In this document: in pieces, positions 7,029 through 15,428 of the stretch | Position numbering within the stretch: position 1 is the stretch's first letter | Layout of the letters: each line of letters starts with the position of its first letter | Source: CAZLMW01 sp964560875 | GTDB taxonomy: Bacteria > Myxococcota_A > UBA9042 | NCBI GenBank assembly: GCA_964560875.1 | Contig: CAZLMW010000002.1 | Span: forward strand, 1 to 64,000 | DNA length: 64,000 nucleotides | Reading direction: 5' to 3' | The notes under the pieces: generated by a model | Database searches by the model: none | What the model was told of the DNA's origin: nothing | Seen by the model: only the letters and a program-made list of their open reading frames with translations | Made by a program: the position numbers and the translations under genes

Positions 7029-7838
7029 ATGAAGGAACTGCGCTCCGACTTTCGCGTCGCGGTTTTTGGGGCGCACGGCCGCATCGGTGAAGGTTTGCTC
7101 GCGCGCTATCGCGATCGCGCTCAGGTTGATGACGCGACGGCGTGCGACGGTGCCGTTCACGTCCGCTTGTTCACCGCAGCCGACGCAGAGCGCGCATGCC
7201 GCCAGGTCGACGACCGTGGTGATCGCATTCCCGTGGTGTTCATTTCCAGCCTCGCCGAGCGCTGTTCCGATCGGTGGATGGCGCCCGAACCCGACGACTG
7301 GGCGGCCGAACCCTGGCCCGCCGATGACTATGGCCGCGGCAAGCGCGAAGCCCGGGAGGTCTTGGAGGAGTTGTGGCCAGGCCCGGTTCGCACGCTTCTA
7401 CTTGGCCCCATCGTGGCTGGGAGTTCGACGAGAACCCGTTTGAGTCGCTTCGTAGATGACGCGCGGTTGCACGGTGAGGCGATTGGGCCCGGCGATGGAA
7501 ACCAGCGAATCGGTGTCGTCACGCTCGGTGACGTCGTCCGCTTGGTCGACCTTGCGCTCAGGCGTGTCCACGACGGTCACGAGGCGTTCCAGGTGGGGCC
7601 CGATCAGCCCGTGACGGCCGCCGAACTCATCGGATCGCTGCTGGGAGGTGCTGGGTACGCTGGGCGTTGGCGCGCGGCGGGGGCCGACATCGCCGGATCG
7701 CCGTGGAGCGCCGGCGACGAAATCGCGAATACAGGCCGCTTGCAGGCGGTGTTTCCGTCGATGACCTGGGATGACCCGCTGCTGGAGCTGCAGCAACTCG
7801 GACGCCGGCTGGCGGATCTAGACGTCGGCGTTCGCTGA
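7029..7838 (+). CDS. NAD-dependent epimerase/dehydratase-family protein
   Basis: 269 residues of the extended short-chain dehydrogenase family, acting on nucleotide sugars or similar substrates. The Rossmann Gly motif is VFGAHGRIGEGLL (residues 12-24) and the catalytic pair is in YGRGKREA (YxxxK). The VVFISS strand carries the upstream Ser of the active site. The C-terminal substrate part is short. The start ATG 7029 is chosen because the Rossmann strand begins right after it. Its 3' end overlaps the end of the convergent PhoU gene by 21 bases. The substrate cannot be told from sequence. Confidence 0.75.
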   Translation: MKELRSDFRVAVFGAHGRIGEGLLARYRDRAQVDDATACDGAVHVRLFTAADAERACRQVDDRGDRIPVVFISSLAERCSDRWMAPEPDDWAAEPWPADDYGRGKREAREVLEELWPGPVRTLLLGPIVAGSSTRTRLSRFVDDARLHGEAIGPGDGNQRIGVVTLGDVVRLVDLALRRVHDGHEAFQVGPDQPVTAAELIGSLLGGAGYAGRWRAAGADIAGSPWSAGDEIANTGRLQAVFPSMTWDDPLLELQQLGRRLADLDVGVR

Positions 7839-8594
7839 TGCGTCGCTCATCGTCCGCTCGTCGAAGAAATCGACCTTGTGCACTGGCATCACGACCGACG
7901 AAAGCACGTTGACGAGGTGCGCGCCGATGCGTTTGTAAAACCGCGTGAGCAACACCATGGACGTCGTCTGTGCGGCGCCGAGGTCGGTGCGCGACAGCTC
8001 AACAAGGAGGCGATCACAGCGCTTTCCTGCAGCGCGGCCGGCTTGGATGAGCTCGGTCGCGCGTTCCCGGTCCTGTTCCAAGACCACCACCGGGGCGGCT
8101 TCGTGCAGCTCGGTCGCCAGCTCGATCAGCGACTCGAGCTCGTCGCGCAGCGGGCCTGCGGGTACGGCTTTACCACCCAACTCGCCGACCTCGGAGACGT
8201 TTTTCACGTAGTCGCCGATTCGCTCCGCGTCTTTGACCAGGGTCATCAGCAACAGGCAGTACGGGACCTGGTTGGGTTGCAGCGACAGGTGCGTGACGAT
8301 CCGCTTGCGGATGCTGCGCTCGAGCTTGTTGACCTCGATGTCGAGCTTGTAGACGTGTCGGCGCGCTTCAAGGTCGAGCGAATGATCGAACACGTGCGGG
8401 CGGACTATAGCCGCCATTTCACGCGTGATCTCCAGCATTTTGCGGAAATCAGAGCCGAGTGTGTCGACCTCGTCGCCGCCACGAAAGAAATCGATCAAGG
8501 CCATCCACATGTCATCGCTGCCTTCCGCACTTGCGGCATTTTCACCTGAAATCAACCTATTGCCGCCTGAAGTCATGGTGTTGTTGGTCATCAT
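7818..8594 (-). CDS. PhoU-domain protein
   Basis: About 258 residues. PhoU domains are three-helix bundles that regulate phosphate transport. The helices are recognisable (LDIEVNKLERSIRKRIVTHL, LLLMTLVKDAERIGDYVKN, and the C-terminal helices), including the metal-binding type segment DAERIGDYVKN. The start ATG 8594 (or 8591) overlaps the stop of the Na/phosphate transporter in ATGATG, with GGGAGG upstream, so translation is coupled to it. Such proteins often restrain a neighbouring Na/Pi symporter, and that is the likely job here. Confidence 0.87.
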   Translation of the reverse strand: MMTNNTMTSGGNRLISGENAASAEGSDDMWMALIDFFRGGDEVDTLGSDFRKMLEITREMAAIVRPHVFDHSLDLEARRHVYKLDIEVNKLERSIRKRIVTHLSLQPNQVPYCLLLMTLVKDAERIGDYVKNVSEVGELGGKAVPAGPLRDELESLIELATELHEAAPVVVLEQDRERATELIQAGRAAGKRCDRLLVELSRTDLGAAQTTSMVLLTRFYKRIGAHLVNVLSSVVMPVHKVDFFDERTMSDASANADV

Positions 8595-9772
8595 AGCATC
8601 CTCCCTACGAAGAAGATGAGCGCCGGTACGGCGTAGAAAATGGCGATCACGTACACGACCGCCCATTTGCGGGATCGCGCCCCGATAGAAGCCAGCCAGT
8701 TCGCGCCACCGAGCGGCACGAGTCGCAGTCTCGGCGGCACGTACCAGATGCACATGCCCAGCACGTTGAAGAGCAGGTGGACCAACGCGATTTGCCGAGC
8801 CGCCATCGCCCCGTCGCCACTCGCCGCCATCGACGCCACCAACGCGGTCACCGTAGTTCCGATGTTGGCTCCGAGGGTGATGGGGAAGACCTGCGCCAGC
8901 GTTACCACCCCGGCCCCGGCTAGCGGCACCAGCGTCGACGTCGTGATCGACGAGGACTGCACCATCGCGGTGGCGATGATCCCCACCGCGATCGCGACCA
9001 TGCCGCCCGACCCCAGGAAGCGGTTGACGAAACGTTCAACCCGGGCGAGGACCAGCGTCCGCATGACCCGGACGATGAGCGCCAGCGCCGCGAAGATGAG
9101 GATGACCCCGACGATGATCGTGAGGATCGCGAGCAAGCGATCTTCGGCCCCCACAGCCTCCAGGCCGCTCTTGACGACTTTGACGCCAGCCTTGAACGAA
9201 GCCTTGAGCGGGCTCTTGTACTTGGCCCCGGATGCGCCAACCGTCAGCTCCGCCAACATGCCCGAGCCGGTCTCCAGCAGTCCCTTGCCGAAAACAGATC
9301 GGCTGATCAATTCGAGGGGCAACAGGGTCGCCACCGATAAGAAGTTGAAGAAGTCGTGGCAGGTCGCCGCCGCGAACGCCCGCTTGAACTCGCCGCTGCG
9401 GTTGGCGTGCGCCAGGGACGCGATCGTGTTGGTCACCGTGGTGCCGATATTGGCGCCCATGATGATCGGAACCGCCGCCGACACCGCGACCTGACCGGAG
9501 CCGACCAGACCGACGACAAGCGATGTTGTGACCGATGAACTTTGCACCAGGGTCGTCGACAGGATGCCGACGAGGAGCGCCAGGAACGGATCGAGATCCG
9601 CGCCGAGGTACGCGTCCATCGCGCCCTTGCCCAGCCCCTTGATGCCGCTCGACATGCATTGCACGCCAACAAGGAACACGTAGAGCAACAGGAACGCGAA
9701 GATCACGCTGCGGATGACCGCCGCGCGACTGGGCCGGTTGGCTAACGGAACGGCTGGGGCGCTGGTCATCAT
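8591..9772 (-). CDS. Na+/phosphate symporter (NptA / Na-Pi cotransporter family)
   Basis: 393 residues, inner-membrane sodium-phosphate symporter. The family's inverted duplication is plain: QSSS appears twice (TTLVQSSSVTTS and ATAMVQSSSITTS) and GANIGTTVT appears twice (residues about 107 and 303), separated by hydrophobic helices. It starts 41 bases after the fumarase stop and runs directly into the PhoU gene with overlapping codons. The ribosome site before ATG 9772 is weak (GGGGATAT), which suggests dependence on readthrough from fumC. Confidence 0.92.
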   Translation of the reverse strand: MMTSAPAVPLANRPSRAAVIRSVIFAFLLLYVFLVGVQCMSSGIKGLGKGAMDAYLGADLDPFLALLVGILSTTLVQSSSVTTSLVVGLVGSGQVAVSAAVPIIMGANIGTTVTNTIASLAHANRSGEFKRAFAAATCHDFFNFLSVATLLPLELISRSVFGKGLLETGSGMLAELTVGASGAKYKSPLKASFKAGVKVVKSGLEAVGAEDRLLAILTIIVGVILIFAALALIVRVMRTLVLARVERFVNRFLGSGGMVAIAVGIIATAMVQSSSITTSTLVPLAGAGVVTLAQVFPITLGANIGTTVTALVASMAASGDGAMAARQIALVHLLFNVLGMCIWYVPPRLRLVPLGGANWLASIGARSRKWAVVYVIAIFYAVPALIFFVGRML

Positions 9773-9812
9773 AAAGTAGATATCCCCGCGTGGGCGGAGC
9801 GTCGGGAGGCGG

Positions 9813-11213
9813 TCAGGGGCTGACCATGCGCTCCGGACGCACCGCGGCGTCGAATTGGTCGCCGGTCATGAAACCGAGCTCGACGATCGCTTCGCGCAGC
9901 GTCGTCCCGTCGTTGTATGCCTTCTTGGCGACCTTGGCGGCCTTGTCGTAGCCGATGTGCTGGTTGAGGGCGGTCACGAGCATCAGCGAGCCGTGCAGGT
10001 TCTTCTCGATCGTCGCGGACGATGGCTCGATGCCCACCGCGCAGTTGACGTCAAAGCTGATCGCGGCGTCGGCAAGCAGCCGGATCGACTGCAGCACGTT
10101 GAAGATCATCACCGGCTTGAAAACGTTGAGCTGGAAGTTGCCCTGGGAGCCCGCGAAGCCGACCGTCGCGTCGTTTCCGAGGACGTGGGCGCACACCATG
10201 GTCAGCGCCTCGCACTGGGTCGGGTTGACCTTGCCGGGCATGATGGATGACCCGGGTTCGTTGGCGGGAATAACGAGCTCGCCGATGCCGCATCGCGGGC
10301 CGGAAGCCGACCATCGAATGTCGTTGGCGATCTTCATCAAGCTGACGGCGATGCGTCGTGTCGCGCCGCTCATCTCGACAACGGCGTCGTGACCGCTGAG
10401 GGCCTCGAACTTGTTGGGCGCGGTCACAAAAGGCAGCTCGGTCAAAGCGGCGATTCGTGCGGCGACCTTTTCGGCGTATTCGGGATGCGTGTTCAGGCCG
10501 GTGCCGACCGCTGTTCCGCCGAGTGCGAGCTCGCAGAGGTGGGGCAGGGCGCTGTTGATGGCGGCCAGACCGTGGTCGAGCTGGCTGGCGTAGCCGGAGA
10601 ATTCCTGGCCGAGCGTGACCGGCGTGGCGTCCATGAGGTGCGTGCGGCCGATCTTGATGATGCTGTCGAAGGACTCGGCCTTGGCGGCGAGCGTGTCGCG
10701 CAGCTGGCTGATGGCCGGAATCAAGTGGCGAACGACGCGATCGACGGCGGCAACGTGCATCGCCGTGGGGAAGGTGTCGTTGCTCGACTGCGACATGTTC
10801 ACGTGGTCGTTGGGGTGCACCGGTTTCTTGCCGCCGCGGGGCTGACCGGCGATCTCGTTGGCGCGGTTGGAGATGACCTCGTTGCAGTTCATGTTCGTCT
10901 GCGTGCCCGAACCGGTCTGCCAGACGACGAGCGGGAAGTGTTCGTCGAGCTCGCCGGCGATCACCTCATCGGCGGCCTTCTCGATCAGCGCGCGGTGCTC
11001 GGCGGGGAGCTTACCGAGATCGTTGTTCACCTGGGCGGCGGCCTTCTTGAGCGTTCCAAAGGCCCAGATGAGCTCGCGCGGGAAGCGTTCGCCACCGATC
11101 TTGAAGTTCTCGAGGCTGCGCTGAGTCTGCGCGCCCCAATAGCGGTCACTGGCGACGTGAACCTCGCCGATGGAGTCGGTTTCGATGCGGGTGCTGGGCG
11201 TGGTCGGGGCCAT
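9813..11213 (-). CDS. fumC: Class II fumarate hydratase
   Basis: 466 residues, normal family length. It interconverts fumarate and malate in the TCA cycle without an iron-sulfur cluster. The fumarase/aspartase signature is GSSIMPGKVNP (residues 321-331), on the flexible SS loop. Further family motifs are SQSSNDTFPTAMH (about 141-153) and GRTHLMDATPVTLGQEFSGY (189-208), which carries the active-site His. The start ATG 11213 has GGAGAG upstream. It precedes the Na/phosphate symporter by 40 bases on the same strand. Confidence 0.97.
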   Translation of the reverse strand: MAPTTPSTRIETDSIGEVHVASDRYWGAQTQRSLENFKIGGERFPRELIWAFGTLKKAAAQVNNDLGKLPAEHRALIEKAADEVIAGELDEHFPLVVWQTGSGTQTNMNCNEVISNRANEIAGQPRGGKKPVHPNDHVNMSQSSNDTFPTAMHVAAVDRVVRHLIPAISQLRDTLAAKAESFDSIIKIGRTHLMDATPVTLGQEFSGYASQLDHGLAAINSALPHLCELALGGTAVGTGLNTHPEYAEKVAARIAALTELPFVTAPNKFEALSGHDAVVEMSGATRRIAVSLMKIANDIRWSASGPRCGIGELVIPANEPGSSIMPGKVNPTQCEALTMVCAHVLGNDATVGFAGSQGNFQLNVFKPVMIFNVLQSIRLLADAAISFDVNCAVGIEPSSATIEKNLHGSLMLVTALNQHIGYDKAAKVAKKAYNDGTTLREAIVELGFMTGDQFDAAVRPERMVSP

Positions 11214-11366
11214 GGGTTCTCTCCGGCGTGAAGATGGGGACGGATTGCGTCATCCCGGTGACAGGCGTGTGAATGATCCGTGCGAGGATCGTGAAGTAAG
11301 ACTGTTGCAGACGAGGGACAACCGGCTCGTGCTCGAGCTTGGGCCATTTGCGGCGCTGGACGAGGG

Positions 11367-12674
11367 CTACTCGCTGGACGGAGTCGTGTAAAGGACCTTG
11401 GGAGTCGGCGCCTTGCGGACCTTCTTGACGGAGAGTGGGCGGCCATCCGCGTCCGTGCCGTTGGCGATCGCCTCGGTTTTTCGCCAGCCGACGTACGCGA
11501 TGGCGATGACGATGCCGATCGTCGCGACGACCACCAGCACTTTCAGGACGTTTATGACGGCGCGCGGACGGCGGTTCTCACGGGCCTGGTGCATCTCCAG
11601 CCGGGCCAGCGCTTCGGCGATGCGAGCCTGCTCGGCGCGCTTGGCGATGCGTTCGTCCTTCTCATCGTCGGTGCCCTGATCCGTGGGGGCGGGACCGACC
11701 GCGGGTTCAACACCTTCGAAACGATCGGCGTAAGGACGAGCCCGCACGTAGGCCGCCAGCGAAATCAACGGTGAGCCCATCGCCCAGGGATCGCCTCCGT
11801 TCGACGCCGTAATGCGACGGTAGCGCGACGGTCCGAGCGCTTCGATAAACCGATCTTTGAGCTCGCGCAGCACGCCGCGACGGAGCAACCGTTCGACGCT
11901 CATTCCGCGGGCCAGCAGATCGCCGAGCTCGGGCTCGACGGCCCTGAGCGCCGCGACGGATTCGTGCGTCAAACCGGCTTCGACGCGTTCGCGCACGGCC
12001 CATCGTGTCGATCCCTGGTGCACATGCTGACCAAGTAGCGCGAACGCGATCGTGGCGCAGATCATGTACGTGTCGCTCATGTCGGTGATCGACTCGCCGG
12101 CGGCAACTTCCGGAGCCATCACGTTCAAGACCGGGTAGACATGTTCGAAACGGCGCTCCGACGCCGATCCGATCGCGCCGCTCGCCCGCCAGATGATGTT
12201 GGGCAACCCCGCGTTGAAGATCTGAAGTGCCGATCCACTCGAAGCTCCGGGCGGGCGTACAAACAGGTCGTTGGGGCCGAGCATGCCCACGAACATGCCC
12301 TGGCGATGATGCTTGTCGACCGCTTCGAGCACATCGACGAACAGCGCCGCGGCGGCGAGGGGATCGACAGGACCGTGGGCGGCGATGAGCTCCGCCAATG
12401 TGCTCCCGCGAGGCGCCCGGCGTTCGATGCGAACCACCTGGCCGGCACCGATGTCGCCAACACTGACGTCGAGAACTTCGGCCAGCGCGGGATGTGGAGA
12501 ATCGCACCAGCGTTGCGCCAACTTGGCGACCGAGCCCGCGGTGCGGCCGATTCCGGAGACATTGAGGTGATCGACAACCATCGCGGAGCCGGCCGCGGCC
12601 CCCTCGACGATCGACACCTGGCCCCACTCGGCGAGGCGAACGAGGCGGTCGGCACCACCGGCCTGTGCCTTCAT
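11367..12674 (-). CDS. Membrane-anchored pseudokinase
   Basis: 435 residues. The fold is that of a Ser/Thr kinase, but key catalytic residues are missing. There is no strand-3 Lys (MVVDHLN), the catalytic loop reads GMLGPNDLFV where HRDLKPxN is expected, and DFG is replaced by NAG (IFNAGLPN). The structural APE motif (MAPEVAAGE) and the helix-F region (MSDTYMICATIAFALLG) are retained. After a linker and an acidic/basic coiled coil (about 335-380) comes a single membrane helix (NVLKVLVVVATIGIVIAIAYVGW), then a short tail. The start overlaps the aldolase stop in ATGA, so the two are coupled. It is probably a scaffold or sensor and not an active enzyme. Confidence 0.72.
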   Translation of the reverse strand: MKAQAGGADRLVRLAEWGQVSIVEGAAAGSAMVVDHLNVSGIGRTAGSVAKLAQRWCDSPHPALAEVLDVSVGDIGAGQVVRIERRAPRGSTLAELIAAHGPVDPLAAAALFVDVLEAVDKHHRQGMFVGMLGPNDLFVRPPGASSGSALQIFNAGLPNIIWRASGAIGSASERRFEHVYPVLNVMAPEVAAGESITDMSDTYMICATIAFALLGQHVHQGSTRWAVRERVEAGLTHESVAALRAVEPELGDLLARGMSVERLLRRGVLRELKDRFIEALGPSRYRRITASNGGDPWAMGSPLISLAAYVRARPYADRFEGVEPAVGPAPTDQGTDDEKDERIAKRAEQARIAEALARLEMHQARENRRPRAVINVLKVLVVVATIGIVIAIAYVGWRKTEAIANGTDADGRPLSVKKVRKAPTPKVLYTTPSSE

Positions 12675-13441
12675 GGCGTGCCGGGCTCCGACAACGCGGC
12701 AAGCACGGCCCGCACGATCTGGTCGTCTGTCGAGGTTGTCGCCGTCGGCTGGCGATCGCCGTCCGGTTCCATCGGCGGACACGCGTTGCCGGGTTGTCTG
12801 TACGGCGGCTGCCGATCCCCCATCGCGACGCGGTAGAGGCGGTCCACCTCGGCGTCTGGCAGCGGTGTGCCGCCGCCGAGCATGCGGGCTGTGACACAGA
12901 TGCGCGCGGTGTGCTCCATGGCGTCCAAACGGATGAATGCCTGGTCCAGGTCGCGGCCGAGGGTGACCGAACCGTGGCGAGCCATCATCACCGCATCGTA
13001 ACACGCGAAGTACGCCGCCAATGTCCGTGGCACGTCCTGGGTCGTGGGCGTGGTGTAGGGAGCGGTCGCCGTCTGACCGAACGCGAAGATCACTTCCGAA
13101 ACCACGACGTCGCTCAACTGCCCGCCAGCGAGACTGAAAGCGGTGGCCATCGGGGGATGGGCGTGAATGACCGCGCCGATGTCAGACCGCTGGTGATAGG
13201 CGGCGACGTGCAAAGCGATCTCCGATGAGGGCTTGCCCTGGCGGACCGGTTTTCCGTCGAGATCGCAGACGACGATGTCATCGGGCTGCAGTCGCCCCTT
13301 GTGGCAGCCGCTCGGCGTGGTCACGAGGCGGTTTTCGCCAACCCGTATCGACAGGTTTCCATCCGCCGCCGCGCCGAGACCACGCACCCAGATATCGCGC
13401 GCGGTCTCGCAGATCGCTCTGCGCGCGGCGCGTTCATCCAT
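12671..13441 (-). CDS. Class II aldolase/adducin-family protein
   Basis: 256 residues from ATG 13441. Members are zinc-dependent sugar-phosphate aldolases or epimerases (L-fuculose-phosphate aldolase, ribulose-phosphate epimerase type). Seen: GNLSIR (phosphate site), TPSGCHKG, the acid SSEIALH, the zinc ligands HAHPP, and ARHGSVTLG with the third metal His. The last 45 residues are a Pro/Thr-rich tail not typical of the family. The precise substrate is not decidable. The stop overlaps the pseudokinase start. Confidence 0.8.
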   Translation of the reverse strand: MDERAARRAICETARDIWVRGLGAAADGNLSIRVGENRLVTTPSGCHKGRLQPDDIVVCDLDGKPVRQGKPSSEIALHVAAYHQRSDIGAVIHAHPPMATAFSLAGGQLSDVVVSEVIFAFGQTATAPYTTPTTQDVPRTLAAYFACYDAVMMARHGSVTLGRDLDQAFIRLDAMEHTARICVTARMLGGGTPLPDAEVDRLYRVAMGDRQPPYRQPGNACPPMEPDGDRQPTATTSTDDQIVRAVLAALSEPGTP

Positions 13442-13503
13442 CCAAGGCGTGCGCCGACCCACGTGTGTTGCCTGTCCCTGCTTGGTGACCCCGATCGTCG
13501 CGC

Positions 13504-13938
13504 TCAACGCGCCTTGTCGGTCCACAGCTTCTTGCCGGTGAAGGCGAGCGCATCGATCTTCCACGTGCCTTCGACCTTCTTCATCGGCACGTCGTAGCCG
13601 CCCTTCTTCGACTTGTCGCCGATTCGCCTCACCCGCACATAGGCGACGTCCTCTTCGACCTCGAAACCCTGGATGTCTTCGGTGACGAGGAAGTGATACG
13701 GGTGCTCGCGCGATTTGCGGGGGCTGCGTCCAGCCGAAAGCGCCAGCAGGCCCGCCACCAGCGGTCGCGATTCCTTGGTGAACCCGTCCAGGAAGAGCTC
13801 TTCGTCCCCGAGCATCGCAGCGGCCACGGTGCGGAGGTAGGCGTCGCCGACATCTTCGACATGCAGGAACTTGAAATACGCGAACACCGCGCCGCCGACC
13901 AGCACGAGGATGAGCACGATGACGATAAGTTTCTTCAT
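13504..13938 (-). CDS. Small membrane-anchored or exported hypothetical protein
   Basis: 144 residues. A single hydrophobic N-terminal helix (KKLIVIVLILVLVGGAVFAYF) works as signal anchor, and the rest is a soluble domain ending in VEGTWKIDALAFTGKK. The pattern 'W.ID' near the end resembles small NTF2-like or DUF4878-type exported domains and is shared with the neighbouring lipoprotein (GQWRIDLLEM), so the two are probably paralogues. No ribosome site is obvious. The function is unknown. Confidence 0.6.
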   Translation of the reverse strand: MKKLIVIVLILVLVGGAVFAYFKFLHVEDVGDAYLRTVAAAMLGDEELFLDGFTKESRPLVAGLLALSAGRSPRKSREHPYHFLVTEDIQGFEVEEDVAYVRVRRIGDKSKKGGYDVPMKKVEGTWKIDALAFTGKKLWTDKAR

Positions 13939-13974
13939 TCGTTGTTCGATCGCAGCGCGGTCGGCAGCGGTGGC

Positions 13975-14421
13975 CTAGTTACGCGGCTTGATCGCCTCCA
14001 TGAAGCTGTCCATCTCGAGCAGATCAATCCGCCATTGGCCGCGTACGAGGCGCATCGGCACCTGGTTCTTGTTGCGCCCCTTCTTGATGACGAGCACGCA
14101 ACGACGCCCGTCTTCGACAACATCTGTCACGTCGCCGGCGGGGAGCAAACGCTTGGTCGGCTTGGCGTCGCGCAGGATCTTGAATGCCCGGCCGCTGGCC
14201 TTGGACACCTTGTCAGCGCGGGACAGGAAATCGCGGGCTTGGGGGGTCAGCAGATCGAGGAAGCCTTCGACGTCTTGCGCGGCCAACGCGTCGCGCGCGG
14301 ACGTGAACACGATCGTGGGCTCTTCGCGGCAACCCCCCAAAGCGGCTGACAAAAGCAGCGCGAGCACTGCGATCACAAGGCCGCGCCAGCGCTGATTGCT
14401 GCGTGTCGAACGTGCGCTCAT
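13975..14421 (-). CDS. Lipoprotein, hypothetical
   Basis: 148 residues. The signal peptide ends in the lipobox SAALGGC, so the mature protein is a lipoprotein. The body (TSARDALAAQDVEGFLDLLTPQARDFL, then GQWRIDLLEM) is a small helical/beta domain like its downstream neighbour. I prefer ATG 14421 because GGATCCGGA precedes it; ATG 14448 is possible. It opens a minus-strand run that continues to the pseudokinase and perhaps to fumC. Confidence 0.65.
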   Translation of the reverse strand: MSARSTRSNQRWRGLVIAVLALLLSAALGGCREEPTIVFTSARDALAAQDVEGFLDLLTPQARDFLSRADKVSKASGRAFKILRDAKPTKRLLPAGDVTDVVEDGRRCVLVIKKGRNKNQVPMRLVRGQWRIDLLEMDSFMEAIKPRN

Positions 14422-14457
14422 TCGCGTCCGGATCCCGCTTCTGACCATGCAGGGCAG

Positions 14458-15330
14458 TTGTCACGACTGTACCGATCCGTCAAGCTCACTCGGCGTCGTT
14501 CATCCCGTCAAGATGCCCCGGAGCGTACCGTGAAATCCGGCCGCACGGCACCGCTGTCAGTCACCGGCAAACGCCCGCCGAAACGCCCGCTCCAACGATC
14601 TTCGAAGAGATTGTCGAAGCGGCCTATTTCGCTGCGTACCAACGGGGCGGATCGCGGCGACGCCGATCCCTGCACTGAAATCCCGCGCGCACGTTTCATC
14701 GCGATCGCCGGCAACATCGGGGCCGGCAAATCGACGTTGACGTCCTTTCTCGAGACGCGGTTTGGAATCCGGCCATTCTACGAGCCCAACGACTCCAACC
14801 CGTACCTGACGGACTTCTACGGCGACATGGAGCGCTACGCGTTTCACAGCCAGATGTATTTCTTGCAGGCCAAGTTCCGCGCCCACCTGCAGCTCGCGCA
14901 GCTGCTCAAGGAAAACCCCGGCCTCGTCTTCGTCCAGGACCGCACGATCTACGAGGACGCCGAGATCTTTGCCGAGACGCTGCATCGCCAGGGCGTGCTC
15001 AGCGATCGTGATTACGCGACGTACATGGCTTTTTATCGCGCCATCCTCGCTTCGCTGCCCAAGCCGGATCTGCTCATCTACCTGCGCTGCACGTTGCGCG
15101 GTATCCGCCGACGAATTCGCCATCGCGGACGCGTCGAAGAGCAAGACATGGACCTGGACTACCTCAAGCGACTCAACCGAGCGTATGGACGCTGGTACAA
15201 GAACTACGACCTGGGCCCGAGCCTCGTGATCGACACCGAACAGCTCGACTACCTGGCCAATCTCTTCGACCGTCTCGACCTGATGACCGCGCTCGAATCG
15301 ATCCTTGGCCGCTCTACCGACCGCCGCTGA
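14458..15330 (+). CDS. Deoxynucleoside kinase with basic N-terminal extension
   Basis: About 290 residues. The family phosphorylates deoxynucleosides for salvage. P-loop GNIGAGKST (residues 85-93), the substrate/lid residues of FYEPN and FVQDRTIYED, and the Arg-rich lid RRRIRHRGRVEEQ are all present. The core begins near residue 78, so the first ~77 residues are an extra, Arg/Lys/Ser-rich tail (KRPPKRPLQRSSKRLSKRP). The TTG start at 14458 is uncertain and the true start may lie further in. Purine or pyrimidine preference is not clear. It is divergent from the lipoprotein at 14421. Confidence 0.85.
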   Translation: MSRLYRSVKLTRRRSSRQDAPERTVKSGRTAPLSVTGKRPPKRPLQRSSKRLSKRPISLRTNGADRGDADPCTEIPRARFIAIAGNIGAGKSTLTSFLETRFGIRPFYEPNDSNPYLTDFYGDMERYAFHSQMYFLQAKFRAHLQLAQLLKENPGLVFVQDRTIYEDAEIFAETLHRQGVLSDRDYATYMAFYRAILASLPKPDLLIYLRCTLRGIRRRIRHRGRVEEQDMDLDYLKRLNRAYGRWYKNYDLGPSLVIDTEQLDYLANLFDRLDLMTALESILGRSTDRR

Positions 15331-15428
15331 ACCGGCACACCACTCTCGCCGCGAACACCTGGTCCTGACGCGCCGTTTGGCCCTGCGTTCATTTACTTTC
15401 GGCTGCGCATCTCTATCCTCCGCGCGCG

